64,000 bases of DNA from DASZQY01 sp963843565 (lineage in GTDB: Bacteria > Pseudomonadota > Alphaproteobacteria > Rhizobiales > Kaistiaceae), in the NCBI GenBank assembly GCA_963843565.1, contig CAWJKY010000003.1, forward strand, positions 1,550,001 through 1,614,000. Reading direction: 5' to 3'. A program made the translations under genes and the position numbers. The notes under the pieces were generated by a model that was not told where the DNA came from, searched no databases, and was given only the letters and a program-made list of their open reading frames with translations. Positions 27,857 to 36,685 of the stretch are shown here, one piece after another (position 1 is the first letter of the stretch; each line of letters opens with the position of its first letter).

Positions 27857-28204
27857 TCATGGGCGCGCCCCTTCTTTTGGGCCGTTCAGCTTCGCGACTT
27901 CGTCCTGGCCATACGGAACCGTCGGGCCGCGCTCGGCGCGGATGCGTTCGCGCAGGCGCACCGGCACCGGCACGCCGGCGGTGACGGTCACATCGATCGG
28001 GTAGGCCTCGACCACCACGCGGGCGTCCATCTGGGCCTTGGCCCGGGCGACGGCCGTCTCAAGGTCGGGGCCGTCTTCGACGACGCGGGCGGCGGCGATA
28101 TCGTGGGTCCAGCCGCCGTCGTGATCTAGGAACACGACGAGGCCATCGCCAAGATCGTTGGCGGTGATGACCTTCGCGGGACCCTCTTTTGCTGCCTTGA
28201 ACAT
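27857..28204 (-). CDS. DUF2849 domain protein
   Basis: 115-residue cytosolic protein of DUF2849, a small alphaproteobacterial family found between cysG and cysI. The family pattern is KVITANDLGDGLVVFLDHDGGWTHDIAAARVVED near the N-terminus, followed by VVVEAYPIDVTVTAGVPVPVRLRERIRAERGPTVPYG. No cofactor motif is visible. It starts 11 bp after the cysG stop, so it is co-transcribed with cysG. Its constant linkage to siroheme and sulfite reductase genes suggests a role in that pathway, but no activity is known to me. Confidence 0.85.
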   Translation of the reverse strand: MFKAAKEGPAKVITANDLGDGLVVFLDHDGGWTHDIAAARVVEDGPDLETAVARAKAQMDARVVVEAYPIDVTVTAGVPVPVRLRERIRAERGPTVPYGQDEVAKLNGPKEGARP

Positions 28205-28215
28205 TCCTTGCCTTC

Positions 28216-29634
28216 CTATGCCGCCACGAGCTCGGCGAGCGGCGCGGGCGCCTCGGCAATATTCCCCTGCGCGACGACCTCGCCGACGATGATGAGCACC
28301 GGGCCGGTCAATTCCGGCCGGGCAGCGATCGCGGACAGTTCGTCGAGGCGGCCGGCGTAGGCGCGACGATCGGGACGCGACGCGTTTTCGATGACCGCGA
28401 CGGGAGTTGATCCGGCGAGCCCCGCCTCCATCAGGCGCGCGGCAACGGGAGCGGCGACGGTGCGGCCCATGTAGACCGCCACGGTGGCGCCAGCGAGCGC
28501 CAGGCCGGCCCAGTTGGGCAGCGTTTCGCCATCGGCGTCGTGGCCGGTCGCGAAAACCAGCGAAGACGACGTGTCGCGCAGGGTGAGCGGAATCTCCGCC
28601 TCCGCCGCGGCGGCGAAGGCAGCGGTGATACCCGGCACGATGTCAAACGGGATGCCGGCGGCGCGCAACGCGGTGATCTCCTCGCCGGCGCGTCCGTAGA
28701 CCAACGGATCGCCCGACTTCAGGCGCACCACGCGGTGGCCGACGCGCGCCTCGGCGACGATCAGCGCGTTGATCTCGGCCTGGGACACGGCGTGGGCGCC
28801 CTTGGCCTTGCCGACGTAAATGCGGCGCGCATCGCGACGGCCTTGCGCGACGATCGCGTCGGGAACCAGCCGGTCGTAGATGATGACGTCGGCTTCCTGA
28901 AGGGCGCGCTGGGCGCGGAGGGTCAGCAGGTCCGCGGCACCCGGCCCGGCCCCGACCAACGAGACATGACCGCTCTCGATCGGATCGATTTCGAGCTGGC
29001 GCAGCGCTTCCTGCTCGGCGGCACCGACGTCGCCGGCAAAGACCCTGTCGGCGACGGCACCGGAGAAGAAGCGCGCCCAATAGCGCCGGCGCTCCGCGAC
29101 GCCGCGCAGCGTGCGGGTGACGCGCTCGCGCAGTCGCCCGGCAAGATCGGCGAGGTCGCCAACGGCCGGGGCGAGCAGCGCCTCGATGCGGGCGCGCACC
29201 TGTCGGGTCAGGACCGGGGCGACGCCCTCGCTGCCGATGGCGACGGCGAGCGGGGCACGATTGACCAGCGCCGGCGTATAGAAATCGCAAAGCTCGGGAC
29301 GGTCGACGACGTTGATCGGCACGCCAGCCTCGCGGGCAAGCGCACGGACCTCGCGGTCGCCCTCCTCCGTACCGGTGGCGGCGAAGACCAGCGCCGCACC
29401 GGCGAGATCGGCCGCAACCGGATGGGCACCGCGCCAATCGCCATGGGCGGCGGCAAGATCGGCGCCGGTCTCACGGGCCAGCGACGGCGCATAAACCACG
29501 ATCTCGGCCTTGGTCTCGGCGAGAAGGCGGATCTTGGCGGCGGCTTCCGGCCCGCCGCCAACCACCACCACACGGCGACCGGCGACCTTGTGGAAGGCCG
29601 GAAAGACGGAAAGCTTGCGGGCAGAGTGGGACAT
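28216..29634 (-). CDS. cysG: Siroheme synthase (uroporphyrinogen-III methyltransferase plus dehydrogenase/ferrochelatase)
   Basis: Fused two-part enzyme making siroheme, the cofactor of CysI. 472 residues from the ATG at 29632-29634, chosen because MSHSARKLSVFPAFHKVAGRRVVVVGGGPEAAAKI starts the NAD-binding CysG-N domain directly. An in-frame upstream extension lacks similarity. The N-terminal half (about 1-210) is the precorrin-2 dehydrogenase/ferrochelatase. The C-terminal half starts with VSLVGAGPGAADLLTLRAQRALQEADVIIYDRLV and has the SAM-methyltransferase motifs SGDPLVYGRAGEE and GITAAFAAAAEAEIPLTLRD. It is the first gene of the leftward cluster cysG-DUF2849-cysI-cysH-DUF934. Confidence 0.93.
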   Translation of the reverse strand: MSHSARKLSVFPAFHKVAGRRVVVVGGGPEAAAKIRLLAETKAEIVVYAPSLARETGADLAAAHGDWRGAHPVAADLAGAALVFAATGTEEGDREVRALAREAGVPINVVDRPELCDFYTPALVNRAPLAVAIGSEGVAPVLTRQVRARIEALLAPAVGDLADLAGRLRERVTRTLRGVAERRRYWARFFSGAVADRVFAGDVGAAEQEALRQLEIDPIESGHVSLVGAGPGAADLLTLRAQRALQEADVIIYDRLVPDAIVAQGRRDARRIYVGKAKGAHAVSQAEINALIVAEARVGHRVVRLKSGDPLVYGRAGEEITALRAAGIPFDIVPGITAAFAAAAEAEIPLTLRDTSSSLVFATGHDADGETLPNWAGLALAGATVAVYMGRTVAAPVAARLMEAGLAGSTPVAVIENASRPDRRAYAGRLDELSAIAARPELTGPVLIIVGEVVAQGNIAEAPAPLAELVAA

Positions 29635-29812
29635 CGGGCGGGTTCCCCCGGGGGCGCCGCGATCCACGATACGGCCGGCGCATGCCATCGCCGCGATATG
29701 TAGAGGCTCGCCGACGGCCCCGCGAAGGCGCGACTTCCAAACTCGGCGAGCGCGGCGGGAATAGATTTCCGCCGTCGGTTCGATTTGGAGGATGGGCGCG
29801 GCCTTGCCGGGC

Positions 29813-31456
29813 TCAGGCGAGCCGGGCGAAGAAGGCCTCGCCGGAGGGCAGCTCCACCGCGCCGTCCCTGAGACCGCCGGAAAAGCCGTGACCGTCGAGG
29901 GCGGTGGCCGTCAGGCCCGCAGGCACGGGAAAGCGCGACGCCGCCCGGCCGAGATTGAAGGCACACAGGATCCGCTCGCCCGCGCCTTCCCGGACGAGGG
30001 CCAGCACCCCCTCGGGCACGTCAAGGAACGCGATCGAACCGGTGCGGAGCGCCGGGTGGGCGCGGCGGAACGCGACCATCTGGCGGTAGCGCGACAGCAC
30101 GGAGGCGGGATCGGCCGCCTCGCGATCGGCGGCGTGAGCGAGGTGCTCGGGCGGCACCGGCAGCCACGGCTTGCCGGTGGTGAAGCCGCCGTTCGGCGCA
30201 TCGGCCTCCCAGACCATGGGCGTGCGGCAGCCATCGCGGCCCTTGTAGTCGGGCCAGAAGCGGATCCCCGGGGGATCGACCAGATCCTCGAAGCGCAGGT
30301 TCGCCTCGGTGAGGCCGAGCTCTTCGCCTTCGTACATGCAGACCGAGCCGCGCAGCGACAACAGGATACCGGCGGCGAGCGGCGCGAGCTTGCCGGCATC
30401 GAGCCCGTCGGCCCAGCGTGTCGCGTGACGAATGACATCGTGGTTGGAGAACGCCCAGCACGCCCAGCCGTCGCCGACGATCTTTTCGAACAGCTCGCAG
30501 CGTTCGCGGAAATGCGCCACCGTGAAATCCGGCGTGAGGAAGTCGAACGTATAGCAGGTGTGCAGCTTGTCGTGGCCCGACGTATAGGCCGCCATGGTCT
30601 CGAGCGAGCGGTCCTCGTCGCCCACTTCGCCGACGGTCGTGGTGCCCGGATAGCGATCCATCAGCGCGCGCAGCCGCCTCAGGAACTCGAGGTTCTCCGG
30701 CCGGCTCTTGTCGTGGATGTGGGCCTGAAAGGTGTACGGGTTGACGGCCGGCGTGCCTTCCGTGTTGTGCGCGATCGCGGGCGGATTGTCAGCCAGCGAG
30801 CGGTCGTGGAAATAGAAATTGACCGTGTCGAGGCGGAAGCCGTCGACGCCGCGGTCGAGCCAGAAGCGCACCGCACCCAGAAGCGCATCCTGAACGTCGG
30901 CGCAGAAGAAATTCAGGTCGGGCTGCTCGGCCAGGAAGCTGTGCATGTAGTACTGGCGGCGGCGGGTGTCCCACTCCCACGCAGAGCCGCCGAAGATCGA
31001 CAGCCAGTTGTTGGGCGGCGAGCCGTCGGGCCTGGCCTCGGCCCACACGTACCAGTCGGCCTTCGGATTCTCGCGGTTCGACCGGCTCTCGCGAAACCAC
31101 GGGTGCTGATCGGACGAGTGGTTGAGGACCTGGTCGATGATGACCTTGAGGCCGAGGCGATGGGCCTCGGCGACCAGATTGTCGAAATCGGCGAGGGTGC
31201 CGAAGCGCGGGTCGACGTCGGTGTAGTCGGCGACGTCGTAGCCGAAGTCCTTCATGGGCGAGACGAAGAAGGGCGACAGCCAGATGGCGTCGGCGCCGAG
31301 GCTGGCGATATGCGGCAGCCGCCGCGTCGCGCCGGCGAGATCGCCGATGCCGTTGCCGGTGCTGTCCTGATAGGAGCGGACGTAAATCTCGTAGATCAGC
31401 GCACCGCGCCACCACTCGGCGCCCGCCCCGGCCTCACTCGACGCGACTTCCGACAC
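29813..31456 (-). CDS. aglA: Alpha-glucosidase (GH13), AglA-like
   Basis: Cytosolic glycoside hydrolase family 13 enzyme of 547 residues that would split imported sucrose, maltose or trehalose-like alpha-glucosides. GH13 landmarks: region I DQVLNHSSDQHPWF (109-122), region II GFRLDTVNFY with the nucleophile D210, region III VGEVGDEDRS with acid/base E277, and region IV FSNHDVIRH with the transition-state stabilising D340. The N-terminal WWRGALIYEIYVRSYQDSTGNGIGDL is typical of oligo-1,6-glucosidase/alpha-glucosidases. No signal peptide. It is the last gene of the leftward agl operon, after aglK; in Sinorhizobium meliloti aglA precedes aglK, so the order is rearranged here. Chain-length preference is unknown. 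Confidence 0.92.
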   Translation of the reverse strand: MSEVASSEAGAGAEWWRGALIYEIYVRSYQDSTGNGIGDLAGATRRLPHIASLGADAIWLSPFFVSPMKDFGYDVADYTDVDPRFGTLADFDNLVAEAHRLGLKVIIDQVLNHSSDQHPWFRESRSNRENPKADWYVWAEARPDGSPPNNWLSIFGGSAWEWDTRRRQYYMHSFLAEQPDLNFFCADVQDALLGAVRFWLDRGVDGFRLDTVNFYFHDRSLADNPPAIAHNTEGTPAVNPYTFQAHIHDKSRPENLEFLRRLRALMDRYPGTTTVGEVGDEDRSLETMAAYTSGHDKLHTCYTFDFLTPDFTVAHFRERCELFEKIVGDGWACWAFSNHDVIRHATRWADGLDAGKLAPLAAGILLSLRGSVCMYEGEELGLTEANLRFEDLVDPPGIRFWPDYKGRDGCRTPMVWEADAPNGGFTTGKPWLPVPPEHLAHAADREAADPASVLSRYRQMVAFRRAHPALRTGSIAFLDVPEGVLALVREGAGERILCAFNLGRAASRFPVPAGLTATALDGHGFSGGLRDGAVELPSGEAFFARLA

Positions 31457-31491
31457 GCTTGTCGCGCTCCGATACGCCTGTTCGCCCGACC

Positions 31492-32586
31492 TCAGCCCTT
31501 GCGCCGGTAGGCGATGCCCTTGTCATCGAAGACGTGGAGCGTTTCCGAAGGCGCCGTCAGCCCGATTTCCGAGCCACGCTTGACGTTGACGTTGCCGTCG
31601 AGCTTGGCGATGACCGGCTCCTTGGTGCTGCCGACATCGACGTAGAGCAACGTCACCTCGCCGAGATGCTCGACGATGTCGATGCGGCCGGTGAAGATGC
31701 GATCGCTGCCTTCGGTGATGTCCAGATCCTCGGGGCGAACGCCGAAGGTGCCCTTGTGGCCGACCGCGCTCTCCGGGATGATCGCATCGACGGTGATGGC
31801 GTTGTGCTTCTCCGGGCGCACGCGCGGCGCGGCGCCGGCCGCCTCGATCGTGCACGGCACGATGTTCATGGCCGGAGAGCCGATGAACTGGGCGACGAAC
31901 AGATTGGCGGGGTCGTTGTAGAGCTCCATCGGCGAGCCGACCTGCTCGACCAGACCGGCGTTGAGCACGACGATACGGTCGGCGAGGGTCATCGCCTCGA
32001 TCTGATCGTGGGTAACGTAGATCATGGTCACGTTCGCCATGCGCTCGTGCAGCTTGTTGATCTCGATACGCGTGGCGACACGAAGCGCGGCGTCGAGGTT
32101 CGACAGGGGCTCGTCGAACAGGAAGACACGCGGATCGCGCGCGATGGCGCGACCGATGGCGACGCGCTGGCGCTGGCCGCCGGAGAGCTGCTTGGGCAGA
32201 CGCGAGAGGTAGGGCGTCAACTGAAGGATCTCGGCGACCTCGTTGACCTTCTTGTCGATCTCCTCCTTCGAGGCCTTCGCCAGCTTCATGCCGAAGGCCA
32301 TGTTTCCGTAAACCGTCATGTGTGGATAGAGCGCGTAGGACTGGAAGACCATGGCGATGCCGCGCAGCGACGGCGGCAGATCGCTGACGTTCTCACCGTC
32401 GAACTCGATCGCGCCGGAGGTGATTTCCTCGAGACCGGAAATGAGCCGAAGCAAGGTCGACTTGCCACACCCTGACGGTCCGACAAACACGACGAATTCT
32501 CCCGACTTGATGTCGAGATCGACGCCCTTGATGACGTCGACGGAGCCGAAGGATTTCTTGACGTCACGCAGGCGCAGTTCAGTCAT
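31492..32586 (-). CDS. aglK: ABC transporter ATPase for alpha-glucosides, AglK/MalK-like
   Basis: ATP-binding subunit of the sugar importer, 364 residues. Walker A VGPSGCGKSTLLRLISG, Q-loop MVFQSYALYPHMTVYGNMAFG, signature LSGGQRQRVAIGRAIARDPRVFLFDEPLSNLD and switch His in IYVTHDQIEAMTLADRI are complete. The C-terminal third (from about residue 240) is the OB-fold regulatory domain of the MalK/UgpC group (LAQFIGSPAMN corresponds to its start), which allows sharing between sugar importers. It lies 25 bp after the aglG stop and 35 bp before aglA. Confidence 0.92.
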   Translation of the reverse strand: MTELRLRDVKKSFGSVDVIKGVDLDIKSGEFVVFVGPSGCGKSTLLRLISGLEEITSGAIEFDGENVSDLPPSLRGIAMVFQSYALYPHMTVYGNMAFGMKLAKASKEEIDKKVNEVAEILQLTPYLSRLPKQLSGGQRQRVAIGRAIARDPRVFLFDEPLSNLDAALRVATRIEINKLHERMANVTMIYVTHDQIEAMTLADRIVVLNAGLVEQVGSPMELYNDPANLFVAQFIGSPAMNIVPCTIEAAGAAPRVRPEKHNAITVDAIIPESAVGHKGTFGVRPEDLDITEGSDRIFTGRIDIVEHLGEVTLLYVDVGSTKEPVIAKLDGNVNVKRGSEIGLTAPSETLHVFDDKGIAYRRKG

Positions 32587-32611
32587 CTCTATTTCCCCTT
32601 GATCGCCGCGC

Positions 32612-33766
32612 TCAGCCGCCCTTGACCGAGCCTGCCAACAGGCCGCGGACCAGGTAGCGTTGCAGCGAGAAGAACACGACGAGCGGCACCACGATCGACA
32701 CGAACGCCGAGGTGGTCAGAATCTCCCAGTCGCCGCCTCGCGAGCCCAACAACGCTCGCAGGCGTCCGGTGAGCACCAACTGGGTGTCCTGCTGGCCCAG
32801 GAACACGATCGCCACGAGCAGGTCGTTCCACACCCACAGGAACTGGAAGATCGCGAAGGAAGCGAGCGCCGGGACCGACAAGGGCAGAACGATGCGCACA
32901 AAGATCTCGAAGTCGGTGGCGCCGTCGACGCGCGACGATTCCATGATCTCCTTGGGCAGCGAGCCGATGTAGTTGCGCAGAAGATAGATCGCCAGCGGCA
33001 GGCCGAAGCCGGTGTGCGCGAGCCATATCCCCAGGTAGGTCTTGGCCGGCATGCCAAAGAAGGCGCCGACGCCGTTGTAGAGCCTGAGCAGCGGGATCAA
33101 CGACATCTGCAGCGGGACGACGAGCAGACCGACGATGATCGATAGCAGCAGGGCGCGGCCGGGGAAGCGCATCCAGGCGAGCGCGTAGGCGGCGTAGGCG
33201 GCGATCAGGATCGGGATGATCGTCGAGGGAATCGTGACGGTCAGCGAGTTGATGAAGGACTGGCCGAGCCCCGCAGCGGTCAGCACCGTCTTGTAGTTCT
33301 CGAGCGTGAACGTCGGCGGCTGCGCGGCGGTGTAATAGAGCCGGCGGCCGGCATCCGGAGCGAAGGGCGTGTCCGACGCCATCTCGTAGCTGCCATCGCC
33401 ATTGATGGTCAGCGTCGCGCCGTCAGGCAGCGGAGCGGTCTCGCCGGCCTTGAATTCCTTGGGCTTGATGATGCGCGTGCCGAAGGCGACGACGCCGCTC
33501 TGGTTGGCCTGCAGCACATTGCCCTTGATCACGTACTTGCCGTTCTCCTGCACCTGGGTGGAGGGATCGGCAGACGGCGCGATGAAGTTCTGCTCGCTGG
33601 TGGTGAGCGCCGTCCACCAGCCCGACACGGCAATCTGGTCCTTGGCACGGAACGACGACACGAGGATGCCGAACGTCGGGATCGTCCAGATCACCACGAT
33701 CAGCAGTACCGAAAGGTGGACCGCGTACTTCCCCCACGGGCTTCTGCGGCGTGTGACTACGGCCAT
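32612..33766 (-). CDS. aglG: Alpha-glucoside ABC transporter permease AglG
   Basis: Inner-membrane permease of 384 residues, MalG family. The first helix (VHLSVLLIVVIWTIPTFGILVSSF) is followed by an unusually long periplasmic insert of about 100 residues (roughly 48-150), a feature of AglG compared with ordinary MalG-type permeases. The remaining helices form the core, with the EAA loop EIMESSRVDGATDFEIFVRIVLPLSVPAL contacting AglK. Start ATG at 33764-33766; the gene begins 1 bp after the aglF stop, indicating tight co-translation. It forms the pore with AglF. Confidence 0.9.
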   Translation of the reverse strand: MAVVTRRRSPWGKYAVHLSVLLIVVIWTIPTFGILVSSFRAKDQIAVSGWWTALTTSEQNFIAPSADPSTQVQENGKYVIKGNVLQANQSGVVAFGTRIIKPKEFKAGETAPLPDGATLTINGDGSYEMASDTPFAPDAGRRLYYTAAQPPTFTLENYKTVLTAAGLGQSFINSLTVTIPSTIIPILIAAYAAYALAWMRFPGRALLLSIIVGLLVVPLQMSLIPLLRLYNGVGAFFGMPAKTYLGIWLAHTGFGLPLAIYLLRNYIGSLPKEIMESSRVDGATDFEIFVRIVLPLSVPALASFAIFQFLWVWNDLLVAIVFLGQQDTQLVLTGRLRALLGSRGGDWEILTTSAFVSIVVPLVVFFSLQRYLVRGLLAGSVKGG

Positions 33767-33767
33767 C

Positions 33768-34778
33768 TCAGCGCTCCGCCTGCTCGGCGTTCAGGCGCCG
33801 GATGTTCCAGATCATGATCGGTATCACCGCAACCATGATGACGACGGCAATGGTGGCGCCGCGACCGAAATCACCGCCACCGCGGAACATCCAGTCATAC
33901 ATCAGGTTGGCCAACACCTCCGTGTTCCATTGACCGTTGGTCATGGCGAGCACGATGTCGAAGACCTTCAGCACCGTGATGGTGATGGTGGTCCACACCA
34001 CCGCGATCGTGCCCCAGATTTGCGGGATCATGATCTGGAAGAAGATGTTCCAGCCCTTGGCGCCGTCGACGACGGCGGCCTCGATGGTCTCTTCGGGCAC
34101 CGAGCGCAGCGCCGCCGACAGGATGACCATGGCGAAGCCGGTCTGGATCCAGATGAGGATCACCATCAGGAAGAAATTGTTCCAGAACGGAAGCGTGATC
34201 CACGGCTGCGGAGACAGCCCGAATATCTGAACGATCGCGTTGAGCAGACCGATCTGCGGCTGGTCGGCGCCGCGATACTCATAGATGAACTTCCAGATGA
34301 CGCTGGCGCCGACGAAGGAAATCGCCATCGGCATGAACACCATGCTCTTGGCGATGTTGCCCCACCAGATGCGGTCGGTGAGATAGGCAATGACGAGGCC
34401 GATGAAGGTGCTCATCGCCGGCACGAAAATCAGCCACTGGATGTTGTTCAGGATCGACTCGCGAAACTGTCCATCGCTGGCCGCCCAGGCATAGTTGCTG
34501 AAGCCGACGAACTGAACGCCGCTGCGTCCGTGGAGGCTGAGGTTGATCGATTCGATGACCGGATAGACGAGATAGAGCCCGAGAAAGAAGATCGCCGGCA
34601 GCAGGAACAGCCACGGGCGGATCATGCCCGCGATCTTCTGGTTGCGCGCCGCCTGCGCGGCCGGTCCACGCGGCGGGAAGATCAGATCGAGGATCTTGTT
34701 GGCGAGGTAGAAGTAACCGGCCGCACCGATTACGCCGATCACCACAGTGACGAGCGCGCTAAACAGCTGCTGCCACAT
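33768..34778 (-). CDS. aglF: Alpha-glucoside ABC transporter permease AglF
   Basis: Inner-membrane permease of 336 residues, MalF family. The hydrophobic pattern suggests eight helices: two N-terminal (around 5-31 and 52-74) and six forming the transport core. The coupling EAA motif is SVPEETIEAAVVDGAKGWNIFFQIMIPQIWG. A short periplasmic domain (INLSLHGRSGVQFVGFSNY) follows helix 2. It lies downstream of aglE, with a 10-bp GC hairpin in the 166-bp gap, and is immediately followed by aglG. Confidence 0.9.
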   Translation of the reverse strand: MWQQLFSALVTVVIGVIGAAGYFYLANKILDLIFPPRGPAAQAARNQKIAGMIRPWLFLLPAIFFLGLYLVYPVIESINLSLHGRSGVQFVGFSNYAWAASDGQFRESILNNIQWLIFVPAMSTFIGLVIAYLTDRIWWGNIAKSMVFMPMAISFVGASVIWKFIYEYRGADQPQIGLLNAIVQIFGLSPQPWITLPFWNNFFLMVILIWIQTGFAMVILSAALRSVPEETIEAAVVDGAKGWNIFFQIMIPQIWGTIAVVWTTITITVLKVFDIVLAMTNGQWNTEVLANLMYDWMFRGGGDFGRGATIAVVIMVAVIPIMIWNIRRLNAEQAER

Positions 34779-34890
34779 TCCGCTCCCCTCCCCCAGAGGC
34801 TGGCACGACGCCGGTTGTTGTTGTGGCTACGCTACCGGCGACATGTGGCCGGCACAACTCCGCGAAGCCTTCCGTGCCCGACTTACTGCA

Positions 34891-34915
34891 GGTCCCGGGG
34901 AAAACCCCCGGGACC
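34891..34915 (-). terminator. Intercistronic hairpin between aglE and aglF
   Basis: A perfect 10-bp stem, GGTCCCGGGG (34891-34900) and CCCCGGGACC (34906-34915), lies 30 bp after the aglE stop on the minus strand and has no U-tract. It most likely protects or attenuates, so that binding protein mRNA exceeds permease mRNA, as known for malE and other periplasmic receptors. Confidence 0.6.
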
Positions 34916-34944
34916 CGCATCTTGATCAGATCAGTGAGCGCGAC

Positions 34945-36312
34945 TTACTTGAGCGCGTCCCAATCCTTCTGGATCCGGTCGGTGACGTCCTGAGCGGACT
35001 TGCCGCCCACGTAGTCGACCATGCCGGTCCAGAACGAACCCGCGCCAATCTTGCCGGGCATCAGGTCCGACGCGTCGAAGCGGAAGGTGGTGGCGTTCTG
35101 GATGATCTGGTTCTCGTTCTTCAGCACGTCGCTCGGATAGACATCCGTGTTGACGACCTTGGACGGCGTGAAGAAGTTCCACTCCGCCATGGCGATCTCG
35201 GAGGCGATCGGCGTCTCCAGGAAGTCGATGAAGGCGCGCGCCGCTGGCGAGTCCTTGGTGATGGCGAACAGGGTGCCTGCACCCTCAACCGGCTTGCCCA
35301 GATCAGGCATGCTCGCATACGGCGGGAAGTAGAAGAAGTTCGCGTCCGTACCGAGCTTGGTGCCCTCCGGGAAGAACGCCGGAATGAACGACGCCTGACG
35401 GTGCATGTAGCACTTGGGCGGCGAGGTGAAGAGGCCCTTCGGGCTGTCGCGGAAGTCGGTGGAGGCCACCGCCGCGGCGCCGCCGTCGACGAACTTGTCG
35501 TTCTTGGCGAACCAGCCGAACTCGTCGATCGCCTTGATCACGCGCGGGTCGTTGAACTTGACCGTGTTGTTGACCCACCCGTCATAGACGTCCGGCGGAT
35601 TGAGGCGCAGCATGAAGTCCTCGACCCAGTCGGTCGCCGGCCAACCGGTCGCCGCCTGCGAGCCGATGCCGATGCACCACGGGGTGCCACCGTCCTTGAC
35701 GATCTGCTCGGTCAGCGCCTTCAAGTCCTCCATGGTCGTGGGGATCTTGTAGCCGGCTTCCTTGAAGTTGGCGGGCACGTACCAGACAAGGCTCTTCAGG
35801 TCGGCCTTCCACGGGAAGGCGAAGAGCTTCTTGTCACCCATCTTGTCGGCGTAGGTCGACAGGTCGACCCACGACTGGCCGGCGGCGTAGTTCTTGAGCA
35901 GCCAGTTCTTCACGTCGTCGCCAAGCGGGCTCAGGTAGCCCTTGCTGGCGATGTCGGCGGCCAGACCGGGCTGCGGAAACACCGAGATGTTCGCCGGGCT
36001 GCCAGCCTGGGTGTCGATGACGATCTGTTGCTCGAAGGAGTCAGAGCCGGTGTGCTGAATGGTGACGCCGGTGGCTTCCTCGAAGTAAGCCAGCACCTTC
36101 TTGAAGCCGACCTCGTCGGCGGTCAGCCACGGGCTGAAGATCGTCAGGGTCTGGCCCTTCAGATCCTTATGAGCGTCGGCGAAGTCGTGATAGCTCTTCC
36201 AGTTGAAAGCGGGGTTGCTATCGACCGGAACGGCGAGATCGGCGGCCGCGGCCGTGCCGGCCGACAGCGCGACGGCTGCCGCGCAGGACATAAGTACCGA
36301 ACGAACTTTCAT
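34945..36312 (-). CDS. aglE: Alpha-glucoside ABC transporter substrate-binding protein AglE
   Basis: Periplasmic receptor of the importer, 455 residues. The ATG at 36310-36312 is chosen because GAGGGAGG (minus strand of 36321-36328) precedes it by 8 bases and the signal peptide MKVRSVLMSCAAAVALSAGTAAA begins there. The mature protein begins near ADLAVPV. Family segments: LTIFSPWLTADEVGFKKVLAYFEEATGVTIQHTGSDSFEQQI and AFPWKADLKSLVWYVPANFKEAGYKIP. First gene of the leftward operon aglE-F-G-K-A. Its promoter region carries two LacI-type operator cores (36418-36437), so it should be induced by alpha-glucosides through AglR. Confidence 0.92.
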   Translation of the reverse strand: MKVRSVLMSCAAAVALSAGTAAAADLAVPVDSNPAFNWKSYHDFADAHKDLKGQTLTIFSPWLTADEVGFKKVLAYFEEATGVTIQHTGSDSFEQQIVIDTQAGSPANISVFPQPGLAADIASKGYLSPLGDDVKNWLLKNYAAGQSWVDLSTYADKMGDKKLFAFPWKADLKSLVWYVPANFKEAGYKIPTTMEDLKALTEQIVKDGGTPWCIGIGSQAATGWPATDWVEDFMLRLNPPDVYDGWVNNTVKFNDPRVIKAIDEFGWFAKNDKFVDGGAAAVASTDFRDSPKGLFTSPPKCYMHRQASFIPAFFPEGTKLGTDANFFYFPPYASMPDLGKPVEGAGTLFAITKDSPAARAFIDFLETPIASEIAMAEWNFFTPSKVVNTDVYPSDVLKNENQIIQNATTFRFDASDLMPGKIGAGSFWTGMVDYVGGKSAQDVTDRIQKDWDALK

Positions 36313-36417
36313 GAGTGGAACCTCCCTCAAAACGTACGTCGAACAGGAGGGCACGCCGAAACGTCAACAGGCGACGCGTCGGTAGATGTGTCCTCCCCAC
36401 AAGCGCCATCTGAACCG

Positions 36418-36437
36418 AACCGGTTTGAAAGCGCTTT
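36418..36437. promoter_or_regulatory. Tandem LacI-type operators upstream of aglE
   Basis: Two palindromes lie side by side: AACCGGTT (36418-36425) and AAAGCGCTTT (36428-36437). Both match the AANCGNTT core bound by LacI/GalR-family repressors. They lie about 105-125 bp upstream of the aglE start. The divergent gene encodes a LacI-family protein, the natural candidate. Binding is inferred. Confidence 0.65.
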
Positions 36438-36642
36438 GAGACACATCATTGGTCTCCGTCCCGGTCTGAGTCAAGCGCGCACCGAGTCCGGACCGCGTGC
36501 AATGCAACATTTGAGTGGCTCCAAAAGCCTAGGCTGGGCAACGTATTTGTCTGATGTTTCGACGCTTTCGTGCGCCCGCGGCGCGCGTGCTGCGGCGCGG
36601 GATGATCCGAGTCCTAGTTTCGCCCCCCTTGCATAGCCCCGC

Positions 36643-36654
36643 CAAAGCGCTTTG
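36643..36654. promoter_or_regulatory. LacI-type operator in front of aglR
   Basis: CAAAGCGCTTTG is a perfect 12-bp palindrome sharing the AAAGCGCTTT core with the aglE site at 36428-36437. It ends 31 bp before the chosen aglR start, in a position where binding would block transcription or early elongation of aglR, consistent with autorepression. Confidence 0.65.
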
Positions 36655-36685
36655 AATGTTTTTCGTGAGACAAACAACGCGACCG

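Larger units (their letters stand above)
36313..36685. promoter_or_regulatory. Divergent aglE/aglR control region
   Basis: This 373-bp gap separates aglE (leftward) from aglR (rightward) and contains no credible gene. It holds two palindrome groups at its ends (see the operator entries) and an interior of moderate GC (about 36440-36640) without an evident structure. The near-symmetrical arrangement suggests AglR controls both its own gene and the transport operon. Confidence 0.7.

Noticed and set aside
29792..31510. 572-codon plus-strand frame opposite aglA
   Set aside because: GH13 catalytic regions on the minus strand are intact; the frame is a mirror artefact.
34747..36636. Long plus-strand frame opposite aglE
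   Set aside because: aglE has a signal peptide, ribosome site and family sequence; the opposite frame has no recognisable domain.
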